The position numbers and the translations under genes are program-made. Source: Planctomycetota bacterium (GTDB taxonomy: Bacteria; Planctomycetota; PLA2; JAEUHO01). Taken from it: a stretch of DNA of 64,000 bases. The notes under the pieces were generated by a model, which worked only from the letters and a program-made list of their open reading frames with translations, made no database searches and was not told the origin of the DNA. The stretch is taken from positions 124,001 to 188,000 of the forward strand of contig JADZCA010000006.1 in assembly GCA_020851795.1 (NCBI GenBank). The letters run 5' to 3'. Within the stretch, counting starts at the first letter, position 1. Every line of letters begins with the position of its first letter. This document shows positions 57,801 through 64,000 of this stretch, in pieces.

Positions 57801-57916
57801 CCTCCTCCCCGATCGACGGCGGGCTCGACGACGTGCGCGTGTACCGCCGCGCGCTCTCGCCCGACGAGGTCCGCGCGCTGTACCGCGAGCGCAACTACCT
57901 CACGTCGGGTCACTGA
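54863..57916 (+). CDS. Large lipoprotein: Ca2+-binding repeats, binary-toxin-B-like segment and LamG domain
   Basis: A protein of 1017 residues. A lipoprotein signal (ASIVLCAAGCGSGG, Cys26) is followed by a carboxypeptidase-regulatory-like beta domain (about 42-110), then thrombospondin-3-type Ca2+ repeats (ADTDGDGLSDADEL, ADTDGDGLTDADEL, ADTDGDGLTDFEEI, about 158-250). Residues about 275-415 are Ser/Thr-rich alternating strands (SGSESSDLTLVQDTTSRTKT, GGPPLSAGASVEASNTTKNV, FLAAFKVRNVSKRSLLVQDL) that recall the pore-forming module of anthrax-PA-type B subunits, which also follows Ca2+ repeats. More Ca2+ repeats lie at about 660-750 and a LamG/concanavalin-like domain at 767-1010 (DGGLDDVRVYRRALSPDEV). 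It is likely surface-exposed; adhesion, glycan binding or pore formation are possible. Confidence 0.88.
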   Translation: MRRLSALRRWAGTAAAASIVLCAAGCGSGGGQALRPGSAAEVSGALRMPSGEPIAAATIEVEGLSGGFETAPDGAFRALVPPGDHVLRALLDGVELARFAVSSDGTAPVEVGDVLADLSVDGDADLVPDAVEVVGWSIFVDATGRGELSERHVSSSAAAADTDGDGLSDADELASLTDPGRADTDGDGLTDADELRVYKSNPCDVDTDHDSRGPSASFLPNPALFDGNEVRLSRTSPTLADTDGDGLTDFEEITGGGLAPVVADLPQIAIELNGDPNIHVIYDTTVTSGSESSDLTLVQDTTSRTKTDAQSMRDTFSNETEITASASVGGPPLSAGASVEASNTTKNVFALDWSSSTTKESVSVNASEFQQLVTHGKVTSASGGQFLAAFKVRNVSKRSLLVQDLSVAAYRLTPSTPSGFTIIDILGPKPVTTGNDTSTDFPAVVLAPDGEFTFVTQSRVLPLDQIEALVTQPSSLFFEIANYALFQVDERGEKVRDYAATSERVLERCGNLTIDFGNGEVDRYLLATNVRRDPDGSSAGLPLPDALAALGFPCRTQEFVADAADGPTPTGIEVLTSVTDRQGRRVASFGAAVNDFATPTKTVPPVGFWLVLGTGRATTPVSRDGIVDGNGVPLSLPRPLAETALHNGERISLVFVRDSDGDGLFDSEEALLGTDPRLFDTDRDGLSDGFEVKVRRVVAFVGDGYGGGADYTVTSDPLRADTDGDGLTDAEEHELGTDPRERDTDGDLSDDPTDPSPLDPPAGAGAPTTGLVVWYPFDRNPTAVPERFVRQDSTQSAALSLAQEGSGNPDTQDVVSTGLVEGRVNSFPDRFDILRRAVHLSQEANSPEAFWVGPDLGLPQDGRLTLAAWYRYPGGSHSSGIVQFHDSTGIVLVGGSVRVAVRLVGSGNAPPTELGADELALPSGQWTFVAMTIAPPTVPGSATYTVRLFRDDGVLVKTWTVDGLPMTSGPIVLGADRTNASSPIDGGLDDVRVYRRALSPDEVRALYRERNYLTSGH

Positions 57917-57931
57917 CCGACCGGACCGCCG

Positions 57932-57952
57932 CGGGCCCCGCCGGGGGGCCCG
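57932..57952 (+). terminator. GC-rich hairpin after the binary-toxin-like lipoprotein gene
   Basis: Arms CGGGCCCC and GGGGCCCG pair perfectly around a 5-nt loop, starting 15 nt after the stop codon. There is no T-tract. It is a probable terminator. Confidence 0.5.
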
Positions 57953-58088
57953 TGGGGTCCTCCGCCCGCCCCCCGGTCGCCGCGCGCGGGGCGGGCGCCG
58001 CGCCCCGGAGCCGGATCCGACGGGGCGTCGTCCCGCGGCCGCGCCGGCCGTCTACAATCCGGCGGGCTTCGGGCGCGCCGGGACGACG

Positions 58089-59651
58089 ATGAGCACCACT
58101 TCCTCTCGCGGGGCGCGCGGCAGCATGCTGCGCTCGCCGGCTCGTGGCCTCTCCCTCGTCGTCGCGCTCGCGATCGGCGCGGGCTGCGGCGGCGGTGGCG
58201 GCGGTGGCGGCGCGGGCAGCACGACGCCCGCGGCGTTCCGCGTGGTCTCGGTCTCGCCGATCGACAACGCCAACGGCGTCGCGCTCGACGTGAAGCCCGT
58301 GCTGACGTTCTCGTTGCCCGTGGACCCCGCGTCGATGACGGCGTCGTCGGTGCAGGTCAGCGCGACGGCGAGCGGCGCGGTGAGCGCGGGCCTCTCGATC
58401 GTCGCGGACGGCACGGGCCGCTCGCTGCAGCTGCTCCCGACGCAGCTGCTCGCGGCCGGGACCACGTACGGCATCCTCGTGTCGGGCACGCTGCGCGCGA
58501 CGACGGGCGAGACGATCGGCGGGGTGCACTCCTTCGTGTTCCGCACCGTCGCGGGCATGCCGGGCGGCGGGACCACGCTCCCGACGCCGAGCGCGCTGCG
58601 CGAGGCCAACGGGTCGCTCGCGCTCGGGCGGCGCGACCACACGGCCACGATGCTGGCCGACGGCAAGGTGCTCGTGTGCGGCGGCTACACGGCGGGCACC
58701 ACGGTCACCGACCGCGTCGAGCGCTTCGACCCCGCCTCCGAGCTGTTCACGACGCTGTCGGGGCGCATGCGCCAGCCGCGAGCCGGCCACACCGCGACCC
58801 GGCTGTCCGACGGCCGCGTGCTCCTCGCCGGCGGCTGGTACGAGCTCGCCCCGGGCACGCTCCACATCGCGCAGACCGCGGAGGTCTACGACCCGACGAC
58901 CGGCACGTCGGAGGACGTCGGGTCGATGATCGTCCCGCGGGCCGACCACGCGGCGCTGCGCCTGCCCGACGGGCGGGTGCTCGTCACGGGCGGGAGCGAG
59001 CTCGTCGGCGACTTCCTCTCCGACCACGCGAGCGCCGAGGTCTACGACCCCGACACGCGCACGTTCTCGCCCTGGCCCCGCGCGATGAGCCACACGCGGG
59101 CGACGCACGCGATGGTGGACCTGCTCGACGGGCGCTGGTTCCTCGTCGGCGGGTCGGACGTGGACGTCCGCCCCGAGACCTTCGACGTCGCCACGGGCAC
59201 GTTCACGCCGATGCTCCCGGCGGTCCCCGACCGCGCGCGCTTCGGCGTCGCCGTCGCCCGCTTCTCCTCGGGCGACGTGGCCGTCGTCGGCGGCGAGGGG
59301 GTCGGCGAGGTGCTCCACTTCGACCGAGCCTCCACGACGCTGCTCAACACCGGCAGCGGCACGAACCGCCCCCGCGCCTACGCGACGGCGACCGAGGTCG
59401 CGCCGGGCCAGGTGCTCGTCGCCGGCGGCATCGACTACGGCGACCGCGGCCTCGTGCTCGCGAGCTGCGACCTCGTCGTCGAGGGCGGCGTGTTCGGCAG
59501 CGCGACGTACGCGACGACCGTGCGCTTCCCCACCGGGATGGCCGACCACACCGCCACGAGGCTCGGCGACGGCCGCGTGCTCTTCGTGGGCGGCCTCGGC
59601 GCGGGCGGCGGCCCGGCGCTCTCGGCCGCCTACGTGTACCGCAATCCCTGA
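58089..59651 (+). CDS. Kelch-repeat lipoprotein with N-terminal Ig-like domain
   Basis: A protein of 520 residues. A lipoprotein signal (GLSLVVALAIGAGCGGGG, Cys at about 33) is followed by a poly-Gly linker. A Big_5/SbsA-type Ig-like domain follows (VVSVSPIDNANGVALDVKPV, TFSLPVDPASM). From about residue 175 there are kelch-like blades (RRDHTATMLADGKVLVCGGY, RAGHTATRLSDGRVLLAGGW, RADHAALRLPDGRVLVTGGS, ADHTATRLGDGRVLFVGGL), making a beta-propeller. It is probably a surface binding protein; no enzymatic motif is seen. ATG at 58089 is used; Met13 (58125) would still give a signal peptide. It is convergent with the next gene. Confidence 0.88.
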   Translation: MSTTSSRGARGSMLRSPARGLSLVVALAIGAGCGGGGGGGGAGSTTPAAFRVVSVSPIDNANGVALDVKPVLTFSLPVDPASMTASSVQVSATASGAVSAGLSIVADGTGRSLQLLPTQLLAAGTTYGILVSGTLRATTGETIGGVHSFVFRTVAGMPGGGTTLPTPSALREANGSLALGRRDHTATMLADGKVLVCGGYTAGTTVTDRVERFDPASELFTTLSGRMRQPRAGHTATRLSDGRVLLAGGWYELAPGTLHIAQTAEVYDPTTGTSEDVGSMIVPRADHAALRLPDGRVLVTGGSELVGDFLSDHASAEVYDPDTRTFSPWPRAMSHTRATHAMVDLLDGRWFLVGGSDVDVRPETFDVATGTFTPMLPAVPDRARFGVAVARFSSGDVAVVGGEGVGEVLHFDRASTTLLNTGSGTNRPRAYATATEVAPGQVLVAGGIDYGDRGLVLASCDLVVEGGVFGSATYATTVRFPTGMADHTATRLGDGRVLFVGGLGAGGGPALSAAYVYRNP

Positions 59652-59665
59652 GCCGCGTCCGCGGC
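59652..59665. terminator. Small hairpin between convergent genes
   Basis: GCCGCG-TC-CGCGGC forms a short perfect stem immediately after the kelch gene's stop and 9 nt before the stop of the convergent gene. It may serve both genes; it is weak. Confidence 0.35.
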
Positions 59666-59673
59666 CCCGCGCG

Positions 59674-60873
59674 TCACTTCGCGGGCTCGCTCGGCGTGAT
59701 CACGGGGTTGGCGGTGCGGAACGAGGAGCGCTTGAGGAAGAGGAGGGCGAAGCACGTGTCCACCACGTCGCCCCCCATCCACGAGCCGCGGGGCTCCTGG
59801 TCCCAGAGCAGGTACTCGGCGCCCTCGAGGTACCAGTCGGTCTTGCCCACGTAGCGCGCGTGCGCGAGGATGCCCATGCGCTCGAGGCCGTAGAGGTAGT
59901 AGTAGTGGTGCGCGGGCCCCATCTCGGGGTTCTGCGAGACGTCGAAGTGGGTCTGCATCCACGCGATCGCGTCGCGCACCGCGGCCCGCGTCTTCTCGCG
60001 CTCCTCGCCGTTGAACTTGCGCGACTTCCACAGCATCGACTGGCAGATCATCAGGCAGGCGGCGCCCGCGGTCGTCATGCTCCCCGTGGGCTTCGAGCCC
60101 TGGACGTAGCGGAACCCGCGGGCCTTGGCCTTCTCGGTCCACTCGACGCGGTAGTCGCCCTGCACCTCGTTGGCCTTGAGCTCGACCGTCTCGCCCTCGG
60201 CGTCCTGGTAGCCGAGGAGGAACTGCAGCGACGAGCGCCACACCTCCTGGGGCACCTTGAGCCCGCAGCGGTCCGCCGCCTTGAGCCCGAGCAGCGCGTA
60301 CTGCGTGTTGGACAGGTCGAAGCCGCCGTCGGGGTAGCGCCACGTCCCGCCGTTCTGGTTCTGCACGAGGAAGTCCACGCCCTGCTTCATCCAGGCGAGG
60401 TCCTCCTTCGAGATCGCGTCGGCGCACGGGTCGGCGACGACGCGGTTCCCGTAGCGGTCCACCTCCTCCTTGGCGAACGGATCGGGCGCCGGGTCGTACT
60501 TCGCGTCGAGCGCCATCAGCAGCACGGCGACCTCGTAGGTCTTGACGAGCTTCTGGCGGCGGAGGAACGCGAACGCGCGTTCGACCCGCGGGTGGCCGGC
60601 GGGGATCCCCGACTTGAGCAGCGCGAGCGTGACGAGCGCGGTCGGCCCCATCGGGTAGCCGGGGTAGCGGGCCGCGAACGAGCCGTCGGCCTCCTGGTGC
60701 ATGAGCAGCCAGTTGGCGCCGCGCAGCACGGCCTGGTGGACGCGCTGGCGGAACTCGGCCGGGTAGGCCGCGTTGTCGAACTTCTGCTCGTCCTTGCCGA
60801 ACTCGGCGGAGACGTCGGTCGCCGCGAACGCGGCGAGCCCGCAGAGGCAGAGGAGGAGCGCGGCGCGGCGCAT
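59674..60873 (-). CDS. Exported protein with prenyltransferase/squalene-oxidase-type repeats
   Basis: A protein of 399 residues. It has a Sec signal peptide (AALLLCLCGLAAFAATDVSA). The body is an alpha/alpha toroid with repeats such as ANWLLMHQEADGSFAARYPG, GPTALVTLALLKSGIPAGHP, FLVQNQNGGTWRYPDGGFDL, GSMTTAGAACLMICQSML and HHYYYLYGLERMGILA. It is related in style to the lipoprotein at 38381-39658 (both have the GSMT motif and NFTVERNPG/FDVSQNPEMG before an aromatic YYYL motif). Exported members of this fold are frequent in planctomycetes; the ligand is unknown. It lies upstream of nothing obvious on this strand, 174 nt downstream of mdh. Confidence 0.88.
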   Translation of the reverse strand: MRRAALLLCLCGLAAFAATDVSAEFGKDEQKFDNAAYPAEFRQRVHQAVLRGANWLLMHQEADGSFAARYPGYPMGPTALVTLALLKSGIPAGHPRVERAFAFLRRQKLVKTYEVAVLLMALDAKYDPAPDPFAKEEVDRYGNRVVADPCADAISKEDLAWMKQGVDFLVQNQNGGTWRYPDGGFDLSNTQYALLGLKAADRCGLKVPQEVWRSSLQFLLGYQDAEGETVELKANEVQGDYRVEWTEKAKARGFRYVQGSKPTGSMTTAGAACLMICQSMLWKSRKFNGEEREKTRAAVRDAIAWMQTHFDVSQNPEMGPAHHYYYLYGLERMGILAHARYVGKTDWYLEGAEYLLWDQEPRGSWMGGDVVDTCFALLFLKRSSFRTANPVITPSEPAK

Positions 60874-61010
60874 CGGCGGCGGAGCATACTCCGGTGCCCC
60901 GTCCGGACGGACGAGGCAACGGTCCAAACGCCGCGCCGCCGCGGCGGACGCGGGCATGCCACCGTCGTCGCCCCCCCGGCGTCGCGGCCCCGCGCCCGCC
61001 GGAGCTCCCA

Positions 61011-61036
61011 CCCCCGGGCCGAGGTCGGCCCGGGGG
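61011..61036 (-). terminator. mdh terminator hairpin
   Basis: A perfect inverted repeat CCCCCGGGCCGA / TCGGCCCGGGGG with only 2 nt between the arms (in practice a 4-6 nt loop), beginning 11 nt after the mdh stop codon. It is a strong GC hairpin without a T-tract. Confidence 0.65.
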
Positions 61037-61047
61037 CGGTGCGGCGA

Positions 61048-61977
61048 TCAGAGCATCGGCTTCGCTTCGGCGATGCCGGTGCGGACCGACTCGGCGCTCT
61101 TGGCGAGGGAGGCCTTCTCCGCCGGGTCGAGCGGGAGCTCGATCACGCGGCGGACACCCTCCTTGCCGAGCGCGACCGGGACGCCGAGGTAGATGTCCTT
61201 GAAGCCGTACTCGCCGGTGAGGTAGCTGCTCGCCGGCACGATGCGGCCCGTGTCGCCGAGGATCGCCTCGACCATGAGCGTCGCGCTCGCGGCGGGCGCG
61301 TAGTACGCGCTGCCGGTGCCGAGCAGCTTGACGATCTCGGCGCCGCCGTTGCGCGCGCGGTCGGCGAGGCGCGCCACCGCGTCGGCGGGCATCAGCTCGG
61401 AGAGCGGGACGCCGTTGACCGTCGAGTAGCGGGCGAGCGGGACCATCGTGTCGCCGTGGCCGCCGAGGATCATCGGGCGCACGTCCTTCGGGGAGCAGCG
61501 CAGCTCCATGCCGACGAAGGTCGCGAAGCGCGCGCAGTCGAGGACGCCGGCCATGCCGACGACGCGGCTCTTGGGCAGCCCCGACGTCTCCTTGACGACC
61601 CACGTCATGACGTCGAGCGGGTTCGTGATCACGACGACGACGGCGTCGGGGGCGTGCTGCTTGATCGCGAGGCCGGCGCTCTTGGCGATCTCGACGTTCT
61701 TCTTGAGGAGGTCCATCCGGTCCATGCCCGGCTTGCGGGGGAAGCCGGCGGTGACGACCACGACCTCGGCGCCGCGGATGACGTCGAGCTTGTCCGAGCC
61801 CTCGACGCGCGCGTCGAAGTGGAAGACGGGCCCCGCCTGCGACATGTCGAGGGCCTTGCCCGCCGGCACGCCCGGGAGGATGTCGTAGAGGGCGACGTCG
61901 GCGAGATCCCGAGAGGCGATCTGCCAAGCCGCCGTGGCGCCCACGTTGCCGCCGCCGATGATCGCGACCTTGCGCAT
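61048..61977 (-). CDS. mdh: Malate dehydrogenase (LDH-like type)
   Basis: A protein of 309 residues. It interconverts malate and oxaloacetate with NAD in the TCA cycle. It begins KVAIIGGGNVGATAAWQIA (NAD glycine motif), has VVVTAGFPRKPGMDRMDLL where Arg residues at the substrate loop indicate malate rather than lactate, VVVITNPLDVMTW, GMAGVLDCARF and the catalytic His in ILGGHGDTMVPL. AAAGGA before the ATG is a good ribosome-binding site. A strong hairpin follows the gene. It lies 191 nt downstream of mlaD and probably has its own promoter. Confidence 0.97.
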   Translation of the reverse strand: MRKVAIIGGGNVGATAAWQIASRDLADVALYDILPGVPAGKALDMSQAGPVFHFDARVEGSDKLDVIRGAEVVVVTAGFPRKPGMDRMDLLKKNVEIAKSAGLAIKQHAPDAVVVVITNPLDVMTWVVKETSGLPKSRVVGMAGVLDCARFATFVGMELRCSPKDVRPMILGGHGDTMVPLARYSTVNGVPLSELMPADAVARLADRARNGGAEIVKLLGTGSAYYAPAASATLMVEAILGDTGRIVPASSYLTGEYGFKDIYLGVPVALGKEGVRRVIELPLDPAEKASLAKSAESVRTGIAEAKPML

Positions 61978-62168
61978 GGATGAGGTTCCTTTCCCGCGCG
62001 GGGACCGGCCGCACGGTCCGGTCACGATAGGCGCCCGCGCCCCTCGCCCCAACGCAAGTCCGGGGGGGCGACCTCCGCCCCGCTTGGACCGGCTCGGTCC
62101 GAGCAGACCGCCGTCCGGCGTACGCCCGCCCGCACCCGTTCCGGGAGCCGTCCTCGCGGCGACCGGCG

Positions 62169-63530
62169 CTACCGAGGCGCCGAGACGCCGCCGGCCTGGA
62201 GCGCGCCCGAGAAGAACTTCGCCTTCTCGTCGTAGGCGGCGAGGTCGCCCTGCAGCCGCGCCCACGCCTTCTTGAGCAGCGCCTCGCGGTCGGCCGCGGC
62301 GAGGTCCTTGCGCGCCTCGAGCTCCTTGACGACGCGCAGCGACTCCTCGAGGGAGCGCGCCGCGCGCACGTAGCTGCTCGCGGCGTTGCGCACGTTCTCG
62401 AAGGCGATCTCCTTGTCCTCGGGCTTGTTCGCGAGCTTCCACGGGTGCGCGCGCAGGTCCTCGAGCACGTCGGAGAGATTGTGCGCGCCCTCGGCGACGC
62501 GCGCGAGGATCCGGTCGAGGTCGTCCCCCACCGTCCCGACGACGCCCTGCACGCGCGTGCCCAGCCCCTCGAACTCCTTGACCGAGGAGGCGGCCGAGCG
62601 CGAGGCGGCGAGCACCTGGTCGAGGATCTCGTCCACCTTGGGCGAGGCCCGCGCGACGATCGCCTCGACCTCGGCGGACGCCGTCTTCAGGTGGCCGAGG
62701 AGGTCCTTCAAGTCGGCGACGACGTCCTTGACGCCGAGCGACGCGTCGGACGCCATCGTCTTGAGCGAGGCCGCCGCGTCGGCGATGCGCGCGCCGATGT
62801 CGTCGATGCGCCCCTTGGCGAGCGACAGCGCCTCGCGCAGGTCCTTCGACGCGTCGAGCACGTTCGCCTGGATCGAGGCGAGGTCGATCACGTCGATCTT
62901 CTTGCGGATGTCGGCGATCGTGGCGCGCACGTCGGACAGGACGAGGTTGGCGTTGTCGGCGACGGAGCCGATCTTGTCCGCGACGCGCTCGATCGAGCGC
63001 TGGATGTCGGCGATGTCGCCGGCCGCGGTCGTGCGGATCGGGTCCTTCTCGGTGTCGGCCGGGCGCAGGTCTTCCTTGGACAGCCCCGGCAGCAACTTGA
63101 GCTCGCGCGCGCCGGTCAGGTTGACCGTGATCTGCCCGCGGGTGCCCTTGGGGATCACCTGGTCGGCGCGCATCAGCTCGACCACCGCGGTCACGTACAC
63201 CTCGCGCGCGACGCCCGGCTCGCCGGGCCGCAGCCGCAGCCGAGCGCGGTCGGCGTCGGTGAGCGGGAGCGTCTTGCCGTCGGGGCCCGCCTCGCCGCGC
63301 ACCTCGACGCCCTGCCCGACGCCGACGACGGTGCCGATGCGGAGGCCGTTCATGACGACGGGGTCGCCGCGGCTGGGCGCGGCGAAGCCCTGCTCGAAGC
63401 GCAGGTGGAGCTTCTCGCCCTCGGCCCACGGGAGCCGCGAGCCGCCCGCGCGGTAGATGAAGAAGCCGAGCACCCCGAGTGCGACCAGCACCAGGATCCC
63501 GGCCTTGAGCTCGGCGTGCTTCGTGTACAT
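62169..63530 (-). CDS. mlaD: MCE-domain protein, MlaD-like lipid transport subunit
   Basis: A protein of 453 residues. One N-terminal membrane anchor (ELKAGILVLVALGVLGFFIY) is followed by the MCE/MlaD domain (LHLRFEQGFAAPSRGDPVVM, NGLRIGTVVGV, VIPKGTRGQITVN). Then comes a long helical region of about 280 residues (DLREALSLAKGRIDDIGARI, VDEILDQVLAASRSAASSVK), typical of longer MCE proteins that span the periplasm as a tube or needle. With MlaE it forms an ABC-type phospholipid transporter between inner and outer membranes. It starts 16 nt after the mlaE stop. The ATPase MlaF is not in the window. Confidence 0.93.
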   Translation of the reverse strand: MYTKHAELKAGILVLVALGVLGFFIYRAGGSRLPWAEGEKLHLRFEQGFAAPSRGDPVVMNGLRIGTVVGVGQGVEVRGEAGPDGKTLPLTDADRARLRLRPGEPGVAREVYVTAVVELMRADQVIPKGTRGQITVNLTGARELKLLPGLSKEDLRPADTEKDPIRTTAAGDIADIQRSIERVADKIGSVADNANLVLSDVRATIADIRKKIDVIDLASIQANVLDASKDLREALSLAKGRIDDIGARIADAAASLKTMASDASLGVKDVVADLKDLLGHLKTASAEVEAIVARASPKVDEILDQVLAASRSAASSVKEFEGLGTRVQGVVGTVGDDLDRILARVAEGAHNLSDVLEDLRAHPWKLANKPEDKEIAFENVRNAASSYVRAARSLEESLRVVKELEARKDLAAADREALLKKAWARLQGDLAAYDEKAKFFSGALQAGGVSAPR

Positions 63531-63546
63531 GGGGGCCGGGGGGATG

Positions 63547-64000
63547 CTATCCGAACAGGAGGTAGTAGTTCAGCACCGCGTCGGCGGCCACGATCAGGAG
63601 GATGCACGCGACGACCGCCTGGGTCGTCACGCGCCCGACGCCCTCGGCGCCGCCCTTGACCTGGAACCCCTGGTAGCAGCCGATCAGGCCGATGATGGCG
63701 CCGAAGACGAGGCTCTTCTGGAACCCGTGCCAGACGTCGTCCCGGCCGAGCTGGTCCCAGGCACGCTCGAAGTAGACCGTGCTGCTGATGCCGAGGAGGC
63801 CGTCGGCGACCAGCATGCCGCCGAAGATCCCGACGACGTCGCCGAGCAGGGTCACGCACGGGATCATGGTGACCGTGGCGATCAGGCGGGGCGCGACGAG
63901 GAAGCGCACCGGGTGCAGCCCGGTGGTGCGCAGCGCCGTCACCTCCTCGGTGACGACCATCGTCCCGATCTCGGCCGCGAGCGCCGCGCCGATGTAGCCC
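63547..64000 (-). CDS. mlaE: MlaE-family lipid ABC transporter permease, C-terminal part (cut by window edge)
   Basis: The C-terminal ~150 residues of an MlaE permease. Typical segments are IGTMVVTEEVTALRTTGLHP, FLVAPRLIATVTMIPCVTLL, SLVFGAIIGLIGCYQGFQVK and the end GVGRVTTQAVVACILLIVAADAVLN. The family forms the membrane core of retrograde or anterograde phospholipid transport (Mla) systems with MlaD, which follows 16 nt downstream. The start lies beyond the right edge of the window. Confidence 0.95.
   Translation of the reverse strand, partial: GYIGAALAAEIGTMVVTEEVTALRTTGLHPVRFLVAPRLIATVTMIPCVTLLGDVVGIFGGMLVADGLLGISSTVYFERAWDQLGRDDVWHGFQKSLVFGAIIGLIGCYQGFQVKGGAEGVGRVTTQAVVACILLIVAADAVLNYYLLFG

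Overview
The window is very GC-rich, gene-dense chromosomal DNA from a Gram-negative-type bacterium. Supporting signs are a Kdo transferase for lipid A, MlaE/MlaD outer-membrane lipid transport, LspA and many lipoprotein signal peptides. A planctomycete-like lineage (Planctomycetota) is my best guess. The reasons are several exported prenyltransferase-fold repeat proteins, a zinc-ribbon membrane protein, a type IV pilin-like pseudopilin, and a small conserved protein after the HEAT lipoprotein that resembles a planctomycete family. This placement comes from recall of families, not from a search. No prophage, insertion sequence, CRISPR array or rRNA was seen. There is one tRNA, tRNA-Arg(ACG).

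Layout. 1-7134 (minus): three tandem, ATGA-overlapping genes for exported TPR-CHAT proteases, the last one running off the left edge. 7.6-12.6 kb: a small conserved protein, a HEAT-repeat lipoprotein and, divergently, dnaE, followed by about 1.1 kb without a recognisable gene. 13.7-18.5 kb (minus): an exported protein, a pseudopilin, and ahcY with metK (the SAM cycle). 18.7-25.9 kb: a small lipoprotein, waaA, secA, pyrD, lspA and an unusual DksA/TraR-type zinc-finger protein with a histone-H1-like tail. 26.1-35.9 kb: a Xer recombinase, a cation/Ca2+ exchanger, uvrC, a DinB-family protein, a cNMP-binding protein, uvrB, a zinc-ribbon membrane protein and a stand-alone T2SS-F protein. 36.2-39.7 kb (minus): an E1-like/TusA/E1-like fusion, a membrane protein and a prenyltransferase-fold lipoprotein. 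39.7-42.5 kb (minus): feoA-feoB and a FeoB-associated Cys-rich protein behind a good Fur box. 43.2-52.7 kb: tRNA-Arg, then an eight-gene arginine operon. 52.7-60.9 kb: large surface lipoproteins. 61.0-64.0 kb (minus): mdh, mlaD and the end of mlaE.

The most interesting region is the arginine operon: argG, a P-loop protein of unknown function, argC, argD, argF', argB, argE and argH, mostly coupled by 1-4 nt overlaps. The carbamoyltransferase is of the N-acyl-ornithine type, not the ornithine type. At the position that sets acyl preference in the characterised enzymes it has Ala, which predicts an N-succinyl-ornithine route as in Bacteroides. No glutamate N-acyltransferase (ArgA/ArgJ) is present in the operon. 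The unknown P-loop protein sits where an extra arginine-pathway function would be expected and is a testable candidate for that missing step.

Other points of note: a mosaic pattern of conservation among the CHAT paralogues; a lipoprotein combining Ca2+-binding repeats, a segment resembling the pore module of binary-toxin B subunits, and a LamG domain; long inverted repeats that include the stop codons of their genes; a short hairpin motif repeated after several stop codons; and a marked preference for GTG-GAC over GTC-GAC at Val-Asp pairs.
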